Of a stretch of 64,000 nucleotides of DNA, positions 8,693 to 18,143 are shown in pieces; the first letter of the stretch is position 1, and every line of letters starts with the position of its first letter. Source of the stretch: Agarophyton chilense (lineage: Eukaryota; Rhodophyta; Florideophyceae; Gracilariales; Gracilariaceae). A program made the translations under genes and the position numbers. The DNA lies in assembly GCA_030374765.1 (NCBI GenBank), contig JARGXX010000079.1:496001-560000 (forward strand), given 5' to 3'. The notes beneath the pieces were generated by a model, which was given only the letters and a program-made list of their open reading frames with translations, made no database searches and was not told the DNA's origin.

Positions 8693-11434
8693 TCAGTCAA
8701 CCTTACGGACAATCAGAATGCCTTCACGTACTGTGAGCATAACTTGTTCTGTTCTCTTGTCTGCTCTCACGTACTGCGCAAATTCGTGGAGACTTTGTCG
8801 CGCCGGATCATTTTCGCCGTACACGAGCGAGCATAGTGCGTTGTCTGCCAACAATATCCCTCCATCACGTAGCATTTTCAATCCAGTGTTATAGTAATGT
8901 CTGTAGTTCGTCTTGTCAGCATCCAAAAAGACGATATCAAATTGTTCATCGTTTTCCGCCAGCTCGACAACAGCCTTCCGTGCATCAGCTTCGATTAAAG
9001 TAATTTTGCGTCCATGTGTCGCTTTGCTAAAGCATGAACGAGCTACATCAGCCGTTTTTGAGTCAGCTTCAATGGTTATGACTTCACCAGTTGCAGTCAT
9101 GCCTTCAGCAAATGCCAGTGCTGAATACCCGGTAAAAGTACCTATGTCTAATATACGGTTCGCTTTTGTTATTTGCGCCAGCATTTTTAGGAATTGTCCC
9201 TCCACGGCCCCGACCATGCACGGTGCAAACAAATTTGCCATCTCCGTTGCTTCCGAGATGGTTTTGAAGTCTTGGCTGGGTGCTGAAGACATTGCACATG
9301 CGTACTCCTCTACACCGTCATGAAACAACATCGAATGGTCAAAATCGGGGGCATTTTGTGTATCTTCACGACTGATGGATGTGAATGAACATGCAATATC
9401 AGAAGCGCATTGCTCACCGTTCGCACGGCTGTGATGCGACGCGATCCAATTGTTGTAAGTTGCAATATTGCTTGTGCCATTAACAGATTCACGGGTATGT
9501 CCGTTGGAAATGCCGTTGTTCTTCACCGTGCCCGGCGGCACACATGAACCGTTGCTCTTAACATGTCCGTTTTCCATTTTGTGAACGGAATCGGGTTGTG
9601 ATATTTTCTCACGTCCCAGACTTCCTTTCAGCACGGCGTTGTCAGCGTGCTGCCTCACTGTGGAAGGGTCTTCCAGACCAACATCTCTACAATGTGACTC
9701 TACCCCGAAACCTTCTCGAGGGTAGCATTTCACAATATCCTGGTAGTCGGCGAGGGTGCGTTCCAATCGCTCTCGAGTTAATTCGTTCAAATAACCACAA
9801 ACGCCAATTTTTCCGCGAGGAACGGGGGCGCAGAGATTTCCGCCTCTCTTCTCCGTCATTTTCACTTGCGATGCCCAGAGAGAATCTCCATTTTCCAATA
9901 TCTGATGACGCAGCGAGAGTCCCACGTTGCTCATAACCTTCAGTATACGGTGAAATTCTTCCTCTGTAATCCACCCTTCTAGGAAAGACAAATATGCTCC
10001 GTATCCCATACCAATGGCAACAGCGTGACCATGAAGCAGGCCTGCTTGCAGCTCAAATCCTGGTGACCAGGTGTGGCCGTAGGCATGTGGTCTGCATTGG
10101 TGAGTTTCCCACAGATTCCCATATTCAGAGCGTACATAACCATCCATGGCCCTGGCGATAATGGTTTCGCTGAGTTGGTCAATTTCTGAACCTGGTTCGC
10201 AGTTCTCGATACCGAATTTTGTCTCAACCAGATTGTTCCCTGCTTTTTCAAGACATTCAAATAAGCGCACATCTTTCGTGACTGCCATCTTTATTATTTC
10301 CGCAATACCATGGCGAATCCACCCTGGCTCGAGTGTCCTGAAGAATTGTCGGTCAGTGAGAGTAAGAATCGGCGGGTGATAGGCTCCGAAAACATTCTTG
10401 TAGCCTAAACCATCACAGCAGGTACGAGGAGAAGGACCTGCATCAATGCCGGAGACGATAGAGGTGCAGAGCATAACATAAGGGGTGTTGCGGTGATAGA
10501 GGGCACACGCAAACCCTCCTACATCGGCCATCACTCCTCCACCGACAACGAGAACCGGTTCGTTGCGAGACACGTGAAGTTTCTTAAGGTCAACGAGAAT
10601 TTTCTCAACAGTTGAGATATCCTTATCTACTTCCATGCACCGGTATACGAGTTTGTCGAGAAGAATGCGATTCTCTGAAAAGTAATTGTGGAGGCTCTTG
10701 CCGTACAAACCATCCAGGCGTTCATCTACCACCGCGACGCATCGTCCAAGCGGCTGGTACACGTCGGAAAGTAACTTGCTCGTTGGATTGAGAACGTCTC
10801 GGCAGATTTCAATTGACGTGGTGATAGTGGTACCCATTACTGCTTCTATTGTGCAACTGTCTTCACTCGACGTTACGTGACCAGCGCATTGGCGGTAAAT
10901 AGAGGTTGGGAAAATCGCATGCTGATCGTGTTCAAGCAGGTAGTCGGCATTTGGTTGATAGAGTTTTTTTAGCTTTTCCGGTGCCCCTGATGCAATCGTC
11001 AGCGTTTTCATGAACAGAGGGCCATACTTTGGACTCCCAAGAACACGAGATACTAGAACTGAGAAAGCTTGGGTGTAATCGGAGTCGAACACTGAAAGCA
11101 CAGTGGCTATCGCAGTACACAGTTGCCCACAGGGTAAGTTGTAGCAATACTTGAGGAGTTTGAGAGAGCGAAGCAAATTCAGTTCCTTCTTAGAGTGTGA
11201 GAATCGAACAGCAGCATCAGAACCGAATACGTCTGCACGGGAAACGTTAACAAGAAACCTGTGAACAACTTCGAGTGAAAGAAGTTCTGTGAGAACTTTA
11301 TCGACGGGCACAGTTGTGGTGAAAAGTGAAGATGACTCTGGTAGAACCGTCTTCAAGTCCTTCGTAAATGATTCGAAGTACTCAACGGTAACGTCTGCAT
11401 CAACCTTGGTGGTTGAATCGAGTGTAATGTGCAT
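8693..11434 (-). CDS. Fused demethyl-4-deoxygadusol synthase / O-methyltransferase (MysA-MysB type)
   Basis: One uninterrupted 913-codon frame. Residues about 200-585 are a sugar-phosphate cyclase of the dehydroquinate-synthase superfamily: V-G-G-G for NAD (297-300), A-E-I-I-K-M (378-383), Y-G-H-T-W-S-P (452-458) and H-G-H-A-V (468-472). The H-T-W-S-P form marks the EEVS/DDGS branch rather than AroB. A low-complexity Asn/Gly/Ser linker (600-690) joins it to a caffeoyl-CoA-type class I O-methyltransferase with SAM motif D-I-G-T-F-T-G (763-769) and metal ligands D838, D840, D864, N865. Together they would turn sedoheptulose 7-phosphate into 4-deoxygadusol, the MAA core. Residues 1-200 are an extra N-terminal part absent from cyanobacterial MysA (about 410 aa). 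The start at 11434 is the first ATG; M200 is an alternative. No mysC/mysD neighbour is seen. Confidence 0.9.
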   Translation of the reverse strand: MHITLDSTTKVDADVTVEYFESFTKDLKTVLPESSSLFTTTVPVDKVLTELLSLEVVHRFLVNVSRADVFGSDAAVRFSHSKKELNLLRSLKLLKYCYNLPCGQLCTAIATVLSVFDSDYTQAFSVLVSRVLGSPKYGPLFMKTLTIASGAPEKLKKLYQPNADYLLEHDQHAIFPTSIYRQCAGHVTSSEDSCTIEAVMGTTITTSIEICRDVLNPTSKLLSDVYQPLGRCVAVVDERLDGLYGKSLHNYFSENRILLDKLVYRCMEVDKDISTVEKILVDLKKLHVSRNEPVLVVGGGVMADVGGFACALYHRNTPYVMLCTSIVSGIDAGPSPRTCCDGLGYKNVFGAYHPPILTLTDRQFFRTLEPGWIRHGIAEIIKMAVTKDVRLFECLEKAGNNLVETKFGIENCEPGSEIDQLSETIIARAMDGYVRSEYGNLWETHQCRPHAYGHTWSPGFELQAGLLHGHAVAIGMGYGAYLSFLEGWITEEEFHRILKVMSNVGLSLRHQILENGDSLWASQVKMTEKRGGNLCAPVPRGKIGVCGYLNELTRERLERTLADYQDIVKCYPREGFGVESHCRDVGLEDPSTVRQHADNAVLKGSLGREKISQPDSVHKMENGHVKSNGSCVPPGTVKNNGISNGHTRESVNGTSNIATYNNWIASHHSRANGEQCASDIACSFTSISREDTQNAPDFDHSMLFHDGVEEYACAMSSAPSQDFKTISEATEMANLFAPCMVGAVEGQFLKMLAQITKANRILDIGTFTGYSALAFAEGMTATGEVITIEADSKTADVARSCFSKATHGRKITLIEADARKAVVELAENDEQFDIVFLDADKTNYRHYYNTGLKMLRDGGILLADNALCSLVYGENDPARQSLHEFAQYVRADKRTEQVMLTVREGILIVRKVD

Positions 11435-11999
11435 TGTGAAAGTTAAATGCTGAATGAAGGCTGATGGAAGTTAGCGATTGACGAGGCGTGTTGCCGTTGA
11501 AGTAGGGCACCTGCAAGCTGCAGTTCAACCGGTGAAGCTGATGTTCACTGCCTCACGTTTCTCGGTGTGGGAGCTCGATATTAAATAGGCATGGTAAACT
11601 ATGCTCACTTAGTTGTGCGGAATGAATTACAAAATGGCAGTGTTAAATCTGTGAGGCGGAAGGCAACCGTTGTGTGGTGGTCACAAAAGCGGTAACAGCA
11701 TTGGAAGCTATCAGCGGTGAAACAAAGTCTCGAGCATTTTCATTAGGAATGTGATTAACCAAAGTCTTGGGGCTCTGTGGCCATCACTGTTTGACGTTAT
11801 TGAGCGGGTGGTGGGTGATTCAGACATCTCAAGTCCACCAAAATGCAGACCACCACCCATGCAGGCGGAATGAACGGAATATATGAACGATGTGACTTGC
11901 GAATGATCGTGATAGTGGTCCTCTTTCACGCAGGCTTCAATTGTCATGTCATGCAAAGGGCGCATTTGTGAGAGCTGGCATGCATGAGGAGACGAATGA

Positions 12000-12023
12000 T
12001 TAGCGAAAGCTCGCTTTCGCTAA
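12000..12023. repeat. 24-bp inverted repeat
   Basis: TTAGCGAAAGC and its exact reverse complement are separated by only TC. Both arms match over 11 of 11 bases. It lies about 570 bp upstream of the MAA gene start. It may be a protein-binding palindrome or the tip of a small hairpin. Confidence 0.85.
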
Positions 12024-12353
12024 ACCCTACCCGGCGTGGGACTTCAATTTTTGGCCTGTATTTTATTGCGCGTTCGCACACGGTAGGCAGCATAGCGCAT
12101 ACCACACAAGGATGTGAGGTCGCGGTGGAGAGAGGTCACTGGCGCACCGCACAAGAGGTCACGGGCGAGGGTTGTGGTGGCGGTTTGCCTCGCCGCTACC
12201 CAATAAGCCGTAAGTTGCCCTCGCTCTCCCAAGCAGAACTTGTCGAGGACACCGCGATCTCGGTGATGCACAGTTAACATCGACACACTCTTCCAGGGCT
12301 GCATGTTACGCATGTGCAAAGTGCATGTCACGCACGCTTTTAACACAGGCGCG

Positions 12354-12360
12354 TATATAA
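12354..12360 (+). promoter_or_regulatory. TATA-like box, no gene recognised downstream
   Basis: TATATAA in a GC-rich setting. Downstream only a 23-codon frame (from 12542) is open, so a transcript start here is speculative. Confidence 0.25.
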
Positions 12361-12479
12361 TCGCTGCACATTCCCACCTCGCGACACCCGCGCTTCACAG
12401 ATAGCCACAAAGTCCAGACCTCACGGCGCTCGCTGCTTCGCTGAAGTTCCTGCCACATTCCGCCCAAAGACCAACTGCA

Positions 12480-12514
12480 CTAGCCGTAGGCTAGATGAGC
12501 TCCAGTAGCTCATT
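12480..12514. repeat. Two adjacent inverted repeats
   Basis: CTAGCC-GTA-GGCTAG (12480-12494) is followed by ATGAGCT-CCAGT-AGCTCAT (about 12496-12514). Both could form short hairpins in tandem. No RNA family was recognised. Confidence 0.6.
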
Positions 12515-13329
12515 AGCCAGATTCTCAGCAAGAATTTCAGCAATGCGTAAAATTACCACAGATTCGGCAAACGACTTACCGAAGGTAAAATCAAGATCAT
12601 CGTTCGATTGGTAAGGAGCCCAAATGCCTCACATTTGTACCCTACAAAGGGCAGCAATCCTCTGATGCATCCTGTAAACGTCTTTTGGAGGTTGTCTATG
12701 ACGGATTTGACGAATAAGAATAGAGTATGCATCTGATGGATTTTTTGAAAAATTGCCCTATCCATAAAGTTGGGGATGAAAAAAGGCATTTTTCTGAGTT
12801 ACGTTGTTCTGACCATCATCTTTATCAATATTCTGAATAACCCTTTTTGATGATCAAGATGATCAATATTCCTGTTGTGAGAGGTTAGACTGATAAACAA
12901 TCCAAATAGGGCAGCGCGCCACGTGGCGGAATAGATTGTTAGTCGATGACGACCTCGATGACGTACAGGAACAGCTGAAGCTAACGGGCAAGACCAGAGT
13001 AACAGACAGAACAGCGCTAATGATTCAATTGTAGGAATTCGAAAGACCTTAGAAGAACGGACATCAGAACATCAGGCCAAACTAGTAAAGAGAGAGATAT
13101 CAGTAGAGACGTTTCACGACTCCAATTACGGGCTCTAGTGTATAAAAAAGGAACTTGTTTATGTATGAATTGAAACTGTTCCTTGTATTTTCAGATTGCA
13201 GGAAGCCAAATTCTAGCTCTTTTTCGGCGTCATCTACGGTAGACCATCACTTTCACATCACCATGGTCTCTGGTAAATGAAAACACCTCCCCTTGAAACA
13301 ATTATCAGAACTGCTTGGTATGGCCTAGC

Positions 13330-14900
13330 TCAATGCCCGCTTGGTTTCTGGGGCATAGGGTGGTCCACAGAATTCACACCGCTCCTTGTCTTCGGACGAT
13401 CACAGAGGATATACTTTGCAAGCGCAGAAAAGACAACAAACAGCCATGAAATACCATTCCATACGAACGCCCATTTGTACGTTCCCGAGGTAGAACGTAA
13501 GGCAGCAGAAAGATATGACCCAAGTGATCCAGAGGCAAAAAGAACCATAAGATTAAAGTTTGATCGAAAACCAAGTTTTTGCTTCCCAAATTCTGGAAGC
13601 ACGGACGTTGTCAGACTAAACACCGCAGCATATCCCACAGCATCTATCATAAAGAAAAGAATGTGCACATGAAGCTAATTGGTTAGTACAGTAGGCTTTC
13701 ACAAGAGATAATATGGCAGTTGACCGTAAACGCACAAAAAAAGACAAAAGCCACTACTTTGAGCAGGCTGGTTGTCGTGGTGAACGTGAACAAAGAAAAG
13801 TCGAGCAACAAAAAGCATGAGACAGCGCTAATTGTACCGAAAATTGTCATGAGAATAGATTTGTTAAATCGATCGGCGAGCGGGCCGACTGAAAGTTTTG
13901 ACAGGAGCGCGATCAGGTTCAGCGCGGACATTAATATTGTTGCCCTTTCAAATGGTAAACCGAAATCCTCAGTCAAGAAAACCAGAAGGTGATCAAACAT
14001 AATGTGCATTGAGAACGAAAATGCAAACACTGAAGTCGCGACAAGTACATAAGGTAGCGGAAAAAGCGGTTCCTTGTTTTTCCCGTTCGCAACCGTTGCA
14101 GCTGATAATGCTGATTTTGTACCTTTTCTTCGCGAAGCAATCTGATCAGTTTCTTGTGAGCGATTCGAAACTGTGGAAGGAGGTATTGGTTGCAAGGGTT
14201 TGTAAGACGTAAACTGCGCTCTGATTTGTTTCAAGAGCATAGGGATTGATAGGCGGCGCTGAGAAGAAGGGCCCTCTCTCAGGAAATAAAAGGTGAGAGG
14301 CACACTTGCCACTGCAAAGAGCATGGAAATCAACATACTGGCAAACCGCCACCCTAATCTTTGGGAAAGAGAACCGATAACGGCGGGGGCGAGAAACCCA
14401 GCAAAAGAGTAACCACTCAGCAACACACTGGTGGCCGTACCAATCCCATTCTCCCCTGGAAACGCGGATGTAACAATGAGCAGCATAGCCGACAAACCGC
14501 CGAAGAGCTTGGTGAGCGCGAAGAAGATTTGAAGCAAGATGAGCTGATTCAAGGAAGTAGCCAAGGGCAAAAGAGGGGCTGATAGAGCTGCCGCCGTCAT
14601 TGCAATGCGTAGGCACAATTGCGGACCAATCGCATCAAGCAATAACCCCGCCGGGAGTAGAAACAACGTCTGAACGATGCGGTACGCGATGAGGGGACGT
14701 GTGATTTCAGCGACAGTGAGATTGAGGGTATGTCGCATAGGAGAGAGCAATGTGGAGGGGACCATGTAGACAGCGGCAGCATGAAGAGCGTGGACGACAG
14801 ATGCAGCTACGACTATGGACCATTTTCCATGGACGTGTGTTCCGGGTGACGTGACCGGAGACCTCTCCGCGAATTCATCAGTTGGCGGACAAGCAGACAT
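13330..14900 (-). CDS. Major facilitator superfamily transporter, two exons
   Basis: Exon 1 is 14900-13736, intron 13735-13644, exon 2 13643-13330; the joined frame is 492 codons. The protein has about 12 hydrophobic segments in two halves split by a basic, polar loop around residues 230-290. The first helix follows H-G-K-W. The arrangement is typical of MFS monocarboxylate/oxalate-type carriers, but the substrate is unknown. The intron starts GTGCGT, has TACTAAC at 13682-13688 and ends TAG. It splits a codon after its first base, and the join gives a conserved-looking helix reading F-F-Y-A-V-G-Y-A-A-V. The start at 14900 (M-S-A-C-P-P) was preferred over the upstream ATG at 15035, whose 45 residues are Pro/Arg/Ser rich and could be UTR or a targeting peptide. 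Confidence 0.8.
13644..13735 (-). other. 92-bp spliceosomal intron of the MFS gene
   Basis: Donor GTGCGT, branch site TACTAAC, acceptor TAG. Removal restores the frame between two ORFs that are otherwise separated by a stop. Confidence 0.8.
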
Positions 14901-15843
14901 CCTATTCGCCCTCACCTGAGAAGGGCGGGGCTCGATGCGAATTCGAAATCGGCTGGGTCTCCTGGGGGAAGAGGGGAACGAGCTTGGCACGGGGTTACAT
15001 AGTGGTATCGGAATGACGAATGCGAAGGAACGCATCAGAGACGGAAACCGGGCCGATCGGGTGACAGTGCACGTGGCGGGGCTGGCGGTTCAGGTGGCAG
15101 ACTGCGCAAGATATCACCTGCAGATTTCGGCAGACGTTTAAAAGAGGGGGTGTCCGATGTAGGTAGTTGATATTTTGGCGCCGTACGATGGCGAAAGCGT
15201 TGAAGCAGAATACATTTTGGAGAGAAGCGAATTGTATGCGTGATTATCTGCAGAACAGGGCTGGCATAATCTCATCCAAAGGGTGAGGTTTGCAACTCGT
15301 TCTCTAGATAGTGGATTGAGGACGAATACAGAGTGAAGATTTCTTCTGCAATTTAACATTGTGACACCTAGTTCGATGGCCGCTCATTCCTCTCAGATTC
15401 CGGAATAGATTCTGCTGAACCCTGCCTGAAAGTCAACGCATGTTGGGTCCCAGAGACGGGTTTTCAAGCATGTAGGCTTCTTGCAATGTTATCCGTAGCA
15501 TAACCGGGGACTGAATTTCATGGTGTTGCCTCTGCCGAACAATATGTGCTCACGATTCATCCCAGAACGCCCTTTTCGCTTTCTCTTAGTACATGAACCA
15601 GTTTGAATGCGCAGTAGAGCAGGACGTGTATGTTCAGAGAGATGTTCTGAAACAAGAAGGGCCAAAGCACGATCAGGCCGTTTTCCAGTAATCTCAGAAA
15701 ACAGTAGTTCTAGCGCTCCCGCAGTTGGGAAGACTTACAAGTGTTGACATCGTCCCATCTGGACATCTCAAAACGAATTGGTCTACGTCGTTTAAAACAC
15801 ACGGTCTCAGTTACACTTTACCTTCCTTCCATGACACCAAGTC
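14901..15843. other. Intergenic region, no gene seen
   Basis: The part up to 15035 is an in-frame open extension of the MFS gene. The rest holds only short frames without recognisable content. Confidence 0.5.
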
Positions 15844-16752
15844 TTACCGCGCCTGAGCGCCCTCACTCTCTTTCAGCACCTCCAACAACACATTCATGAG
15901 TCCAGGGGTGCTGCATACCATACTGTCTGCTTCCACGTGAAACTCGCCCCCGTCCACAGTTCTCATTGTCGCACCGGCCTCTTCTGCTATCACACTTGCC
16001 GCGGCATAATCCCAGATATGCCAACTGTCTCGTTTACCATCTTCCACTCCACAGTACACACCGTCCGCCATGCCCATTCCAACGTAGCAAATATCCAAAG
16101 CCCCACTGCCTAACTGTCTAACCCCACGTACACCAGCTACAAGTAGACGTTCATTTGCGGCTAGCATGCTTTTTGCCCCTTCGTCCCTCACGTAACCCCA
16201 CTCTGAAAGAATAAGAGCTTCCTTTATTTTCGTAGTGCTGGCACAATTCATTCGTTTCCCATTCATGAAGGACCCCTTTCCTCGAACCCCGTGAAACATC
16301 TCGCGGAAAAAAGGATTGTAAACTACACCCAGCTCTACTCTTTTATCTCTGGCATGAGCAATGCACACAGCAAAATGGGGAATTCCATGCACATAGTTGG
16401 TCGTGCCGTCGATAGCATCGACAATCCAGGTAGGTTTGTCGTTCAGCGGTGCGTGGGACTCCTTCGTTTCTTCCCCGATCAATCGGTGGTGCGGGTATGC
16501 ATTTCTTAGTCCGGAAAATATGTGTTCTTGGGAAGCATGATCTGCTGTTGTGACTAAGTCACTGGCATCGGTTTTGGTGAACAGTGAAAACGAGTCGTGC
16601 GTACCGCGGGCGTTATTTGAATTGCCAAACCGAAGAGAGAAAATAACATCACCCGCTTCACGAGCGAGACGAATGGCTAGAAGATGGCGCGAATGTAAAT
16701 CGTCCGGCAAATTGTTGCCGTTGTCGGTGCTTGGTTTCGTCATATCGAGCAA
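15844..16752 (-). CDS. Inositol monophosphatase family phosphatase
   Basis: A 302-codon frame of the usual family length. Metal-binding motif 1 is G-E-E at 93-95. Motif 2 reads D-A-I-D-G-T-T at 112-118, where the family normally has D-P-I-D-G-T. The C-terminal signature W-D-Y-A-A-A-S starts at 247 and contains D248. These residues bind Mg2+ and the phosphate in inositol-1-phosphate, histidinol-phosphate and galactose-1-phosphate phosphatases, so the substrate cannot be fixed from sequence. No transit peptide is obvious. The start is the first ATG (16752); the ATG three codons later is equally possible. Confidence 0.85.
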   Translation of the reverse strand: MLDMTKPSTDNGNNLPDDLHSRHLLAIRLAREAGDVIFSLRFGNSNNARGTHDSFSLFTKTDASDLVTTADHASQEHIFSGLRNAYPHHRLIGEETKESHAPLNDKPTWIVDAIDGTTNYVHGIPHFAVCIAHARDKRVELGVVYNPFFREMFHGVRGKGSFMNGKRMNCASTTKIKEALILSEWGYVRDEGAKSMLAANERLLVAGVRGVRQLGSGALDICYVGMGMADGVYCGVEDGKRDSWHIWDYAAASVIAEEAGATMRTVDGGEFHVEADSMVCSTPGLMNVLLEVLKESEGAQAR

Positions 16753-17225
16753 ATCAAAGCGCAGGGCCCAACCTCACAGAGCAAATCGGTAGCAGAACGA
16801 GGATTCGTTTGTGAAGCAGATCGAAAGCGCAAAAAGGACGAGCGAGGGCGAGATCAAGTGCAAGGAACAAGAAGATTCAGGGGAACTTTTTGCGGTGAAA
16901 CTTTTGTAAGATTCAGGGTAGAAATGTACAGTTGACTCGCAAGAGTTATGGCCCTCGCTGCCGAAATTCGAAGTGGTCCACCTGCAAATGCACTTTTCGT
17001 TTTAAACGACAGGCAAGATACGTCGTCCGAATATCAGCACTTAGTAGATGTGGTGTTTACGATGGTGTTTATGACATAAGGAAGGAAACAAGGAAAGTTG
17101 ATCTGTACACAAGGGGTAATTGTAATTATTCGTATCTACGCAAGACCACGAAAAGGACACAGCACAATCCCATTGTAAAATCGGCGATGGACGTGTGAAG
17201 TCGCTATGTTCTCTGAATTTGTTTG
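16753..17225. other. Intergenic region, no gene seen
   Basis: Contains a short plus-strand frame (16932-17198) without recognisable content, and presumably the promoter of the phosphatase gene. Confidence 0.5.
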
Positions 17226-18143
17226 TTAGTCATTCTTGTCAAAAGAGTTGAGATTCCACATTCGCTTTAACATCTCAGCCTGCTCCGCTTTCGCCATGGA
17301 ATCAGGTTCAACATCTGAGTCGTCTTGATCACTATCAGAACCTTTAGTTGGGTCAGATTGGGAAGCAGACGGAGTATTAGGAGTGTTAGGAGCGTTAGCG
17401 TCCGGTTTGTCTAGAACGGCACTACCTGTTCCGCGGTCTTGCGTATTAACCAAATCCAGCTCTTGTTTTCCATACTTGTCAGTGGCGTCCTGGTCGTCGT
17501 TTCGTTCAGATTCGTCCTCAGTCTGTAACCCAGATACCCGTTCTCTGAACGCCTTCATGAAGTCGTCATCGTCTGGGGAGTCGCCATCTACGGCTTCCAT
17601 CTCCGTTCTCTTAATACGTAACGCCCTTAGATTTTCCTCCTCTTGCAAGCGTCGAGAATCTTCAACAACCTTCTTGCGATACGAATCATCGTCTTGACGG
17701 GAGCGCACGATTGCGCGCATGACTAGTCCTCCCAGAGTGACAGCCGCTAGCGTCATAGCGGCAGTTTCGACATCTGAGGTATTGGTGGTAGACGTGGCAG
17801 TGCGTGTAGTTGAGGCGGCGAGCGCGGTTGGAGGAGTTGGAAGCTGTAGACCCTTCTGCAAACGTGGCCGTGAGAGAGGCAGGGGGGTAAACAACATGGA
17901 GGCGGACAGAGTAGTTACAGCGAGCAGGCGACGCCAGAGGGGTTTTGGCTGTTGGTTTTGATTGGAGTTCATAAAAGGAAACGGGGATGACTGCCGAGGC
18001 CTTTGGTGCAAAAGTCTCTGACATATGGGAAGGACAGGCGACGAATGAAAGCGCACAGCAGAACGAGAGGCAGTGAGCGGCAAAGCAGGGACGAAGGTGG
18101 ACGGGGAGCGGCTCCTTTGACGCTGCGTGATGGGGAAGTCCAT
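17226..18143 (-). CDS. Hypothetical protein, probably plastid-targeted, one membrane segment
   Basis: From the ATG at 18143 the product is 305 aa. I do not recognise a family. Residues 1-60 are rich in Ser, Arg and Pro and nearly free of acids, like a transit peptide. W-R-R followed by a hydrophobic stretch (70-90) and then A-L-A-A (107-110) resembles a second, thylakoid-type signal with an A-x-A cleavage site. A clear membrane segment follows at 127-146 (A-A-M-T-L-A-A-V-T-L-G-G-L-V-M). Next comes a charged helical region (150-185, R-R-L-Q-E-E-E-N-L) and an acidic, disordered tail with Asn-Thr-Pro repeats near 253-258. The open frame continues upstream to 18434, but that part is less plausible. 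Targeting is inferred from composition only. Confidence 0.6.
   Translation of the reverse strand: MDFPITQRQRSRSPSTFVPALPLTASRSAVRFHSSPVLPICQRLLHQRPRQSSPFPFMNSNQNQQPKPLWRRLLAVTTLSASMLFTPLPLSRPRLQKGLQLPTPPTALAASTTRTATSTTNTSDVETAAMTLAAVTLGGLVMRAIVRSRQDDDSYRKKVVEDSRRLQEEENLRALRIKRTEMEAVDGDSPDDDDFMKAFRERVSGLQTEDESERNDDQDATDKYGKQELDLVNTQDRGTGSAVLDKPDANAPNTPNTPSASQSDPTKGSDSDQDDSDVEPDSMAKAEQAEMLKRMWNLNSFDKND

Larger units (their letters stand above)
11435..13329. other. Intergenic region between the MAA gene and the MFS gene
   Basis: No coding frame with recognisable content. It holds a 24-bp near-perfect palindrome (12000-12023), a plus-strand TATA-like box (12354-12360) and two adjacent inverted repeats (12480-12514). 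The part next to 11434 should contain the promoter of the MAA gene. A TATTTAA on the minus strand near 11581-11587 is a weak candidate. Confidence 0.5.

Noticed and set aside
8693..11434. N-terminal domain as ordinary dehydroquinate synthase (AroB)
   Set aside because: The G-H-T-W-S-P motif and the fusion to an O-methyltransferase fit the EEVS/DDGS branch, not the shikimate enzyme.
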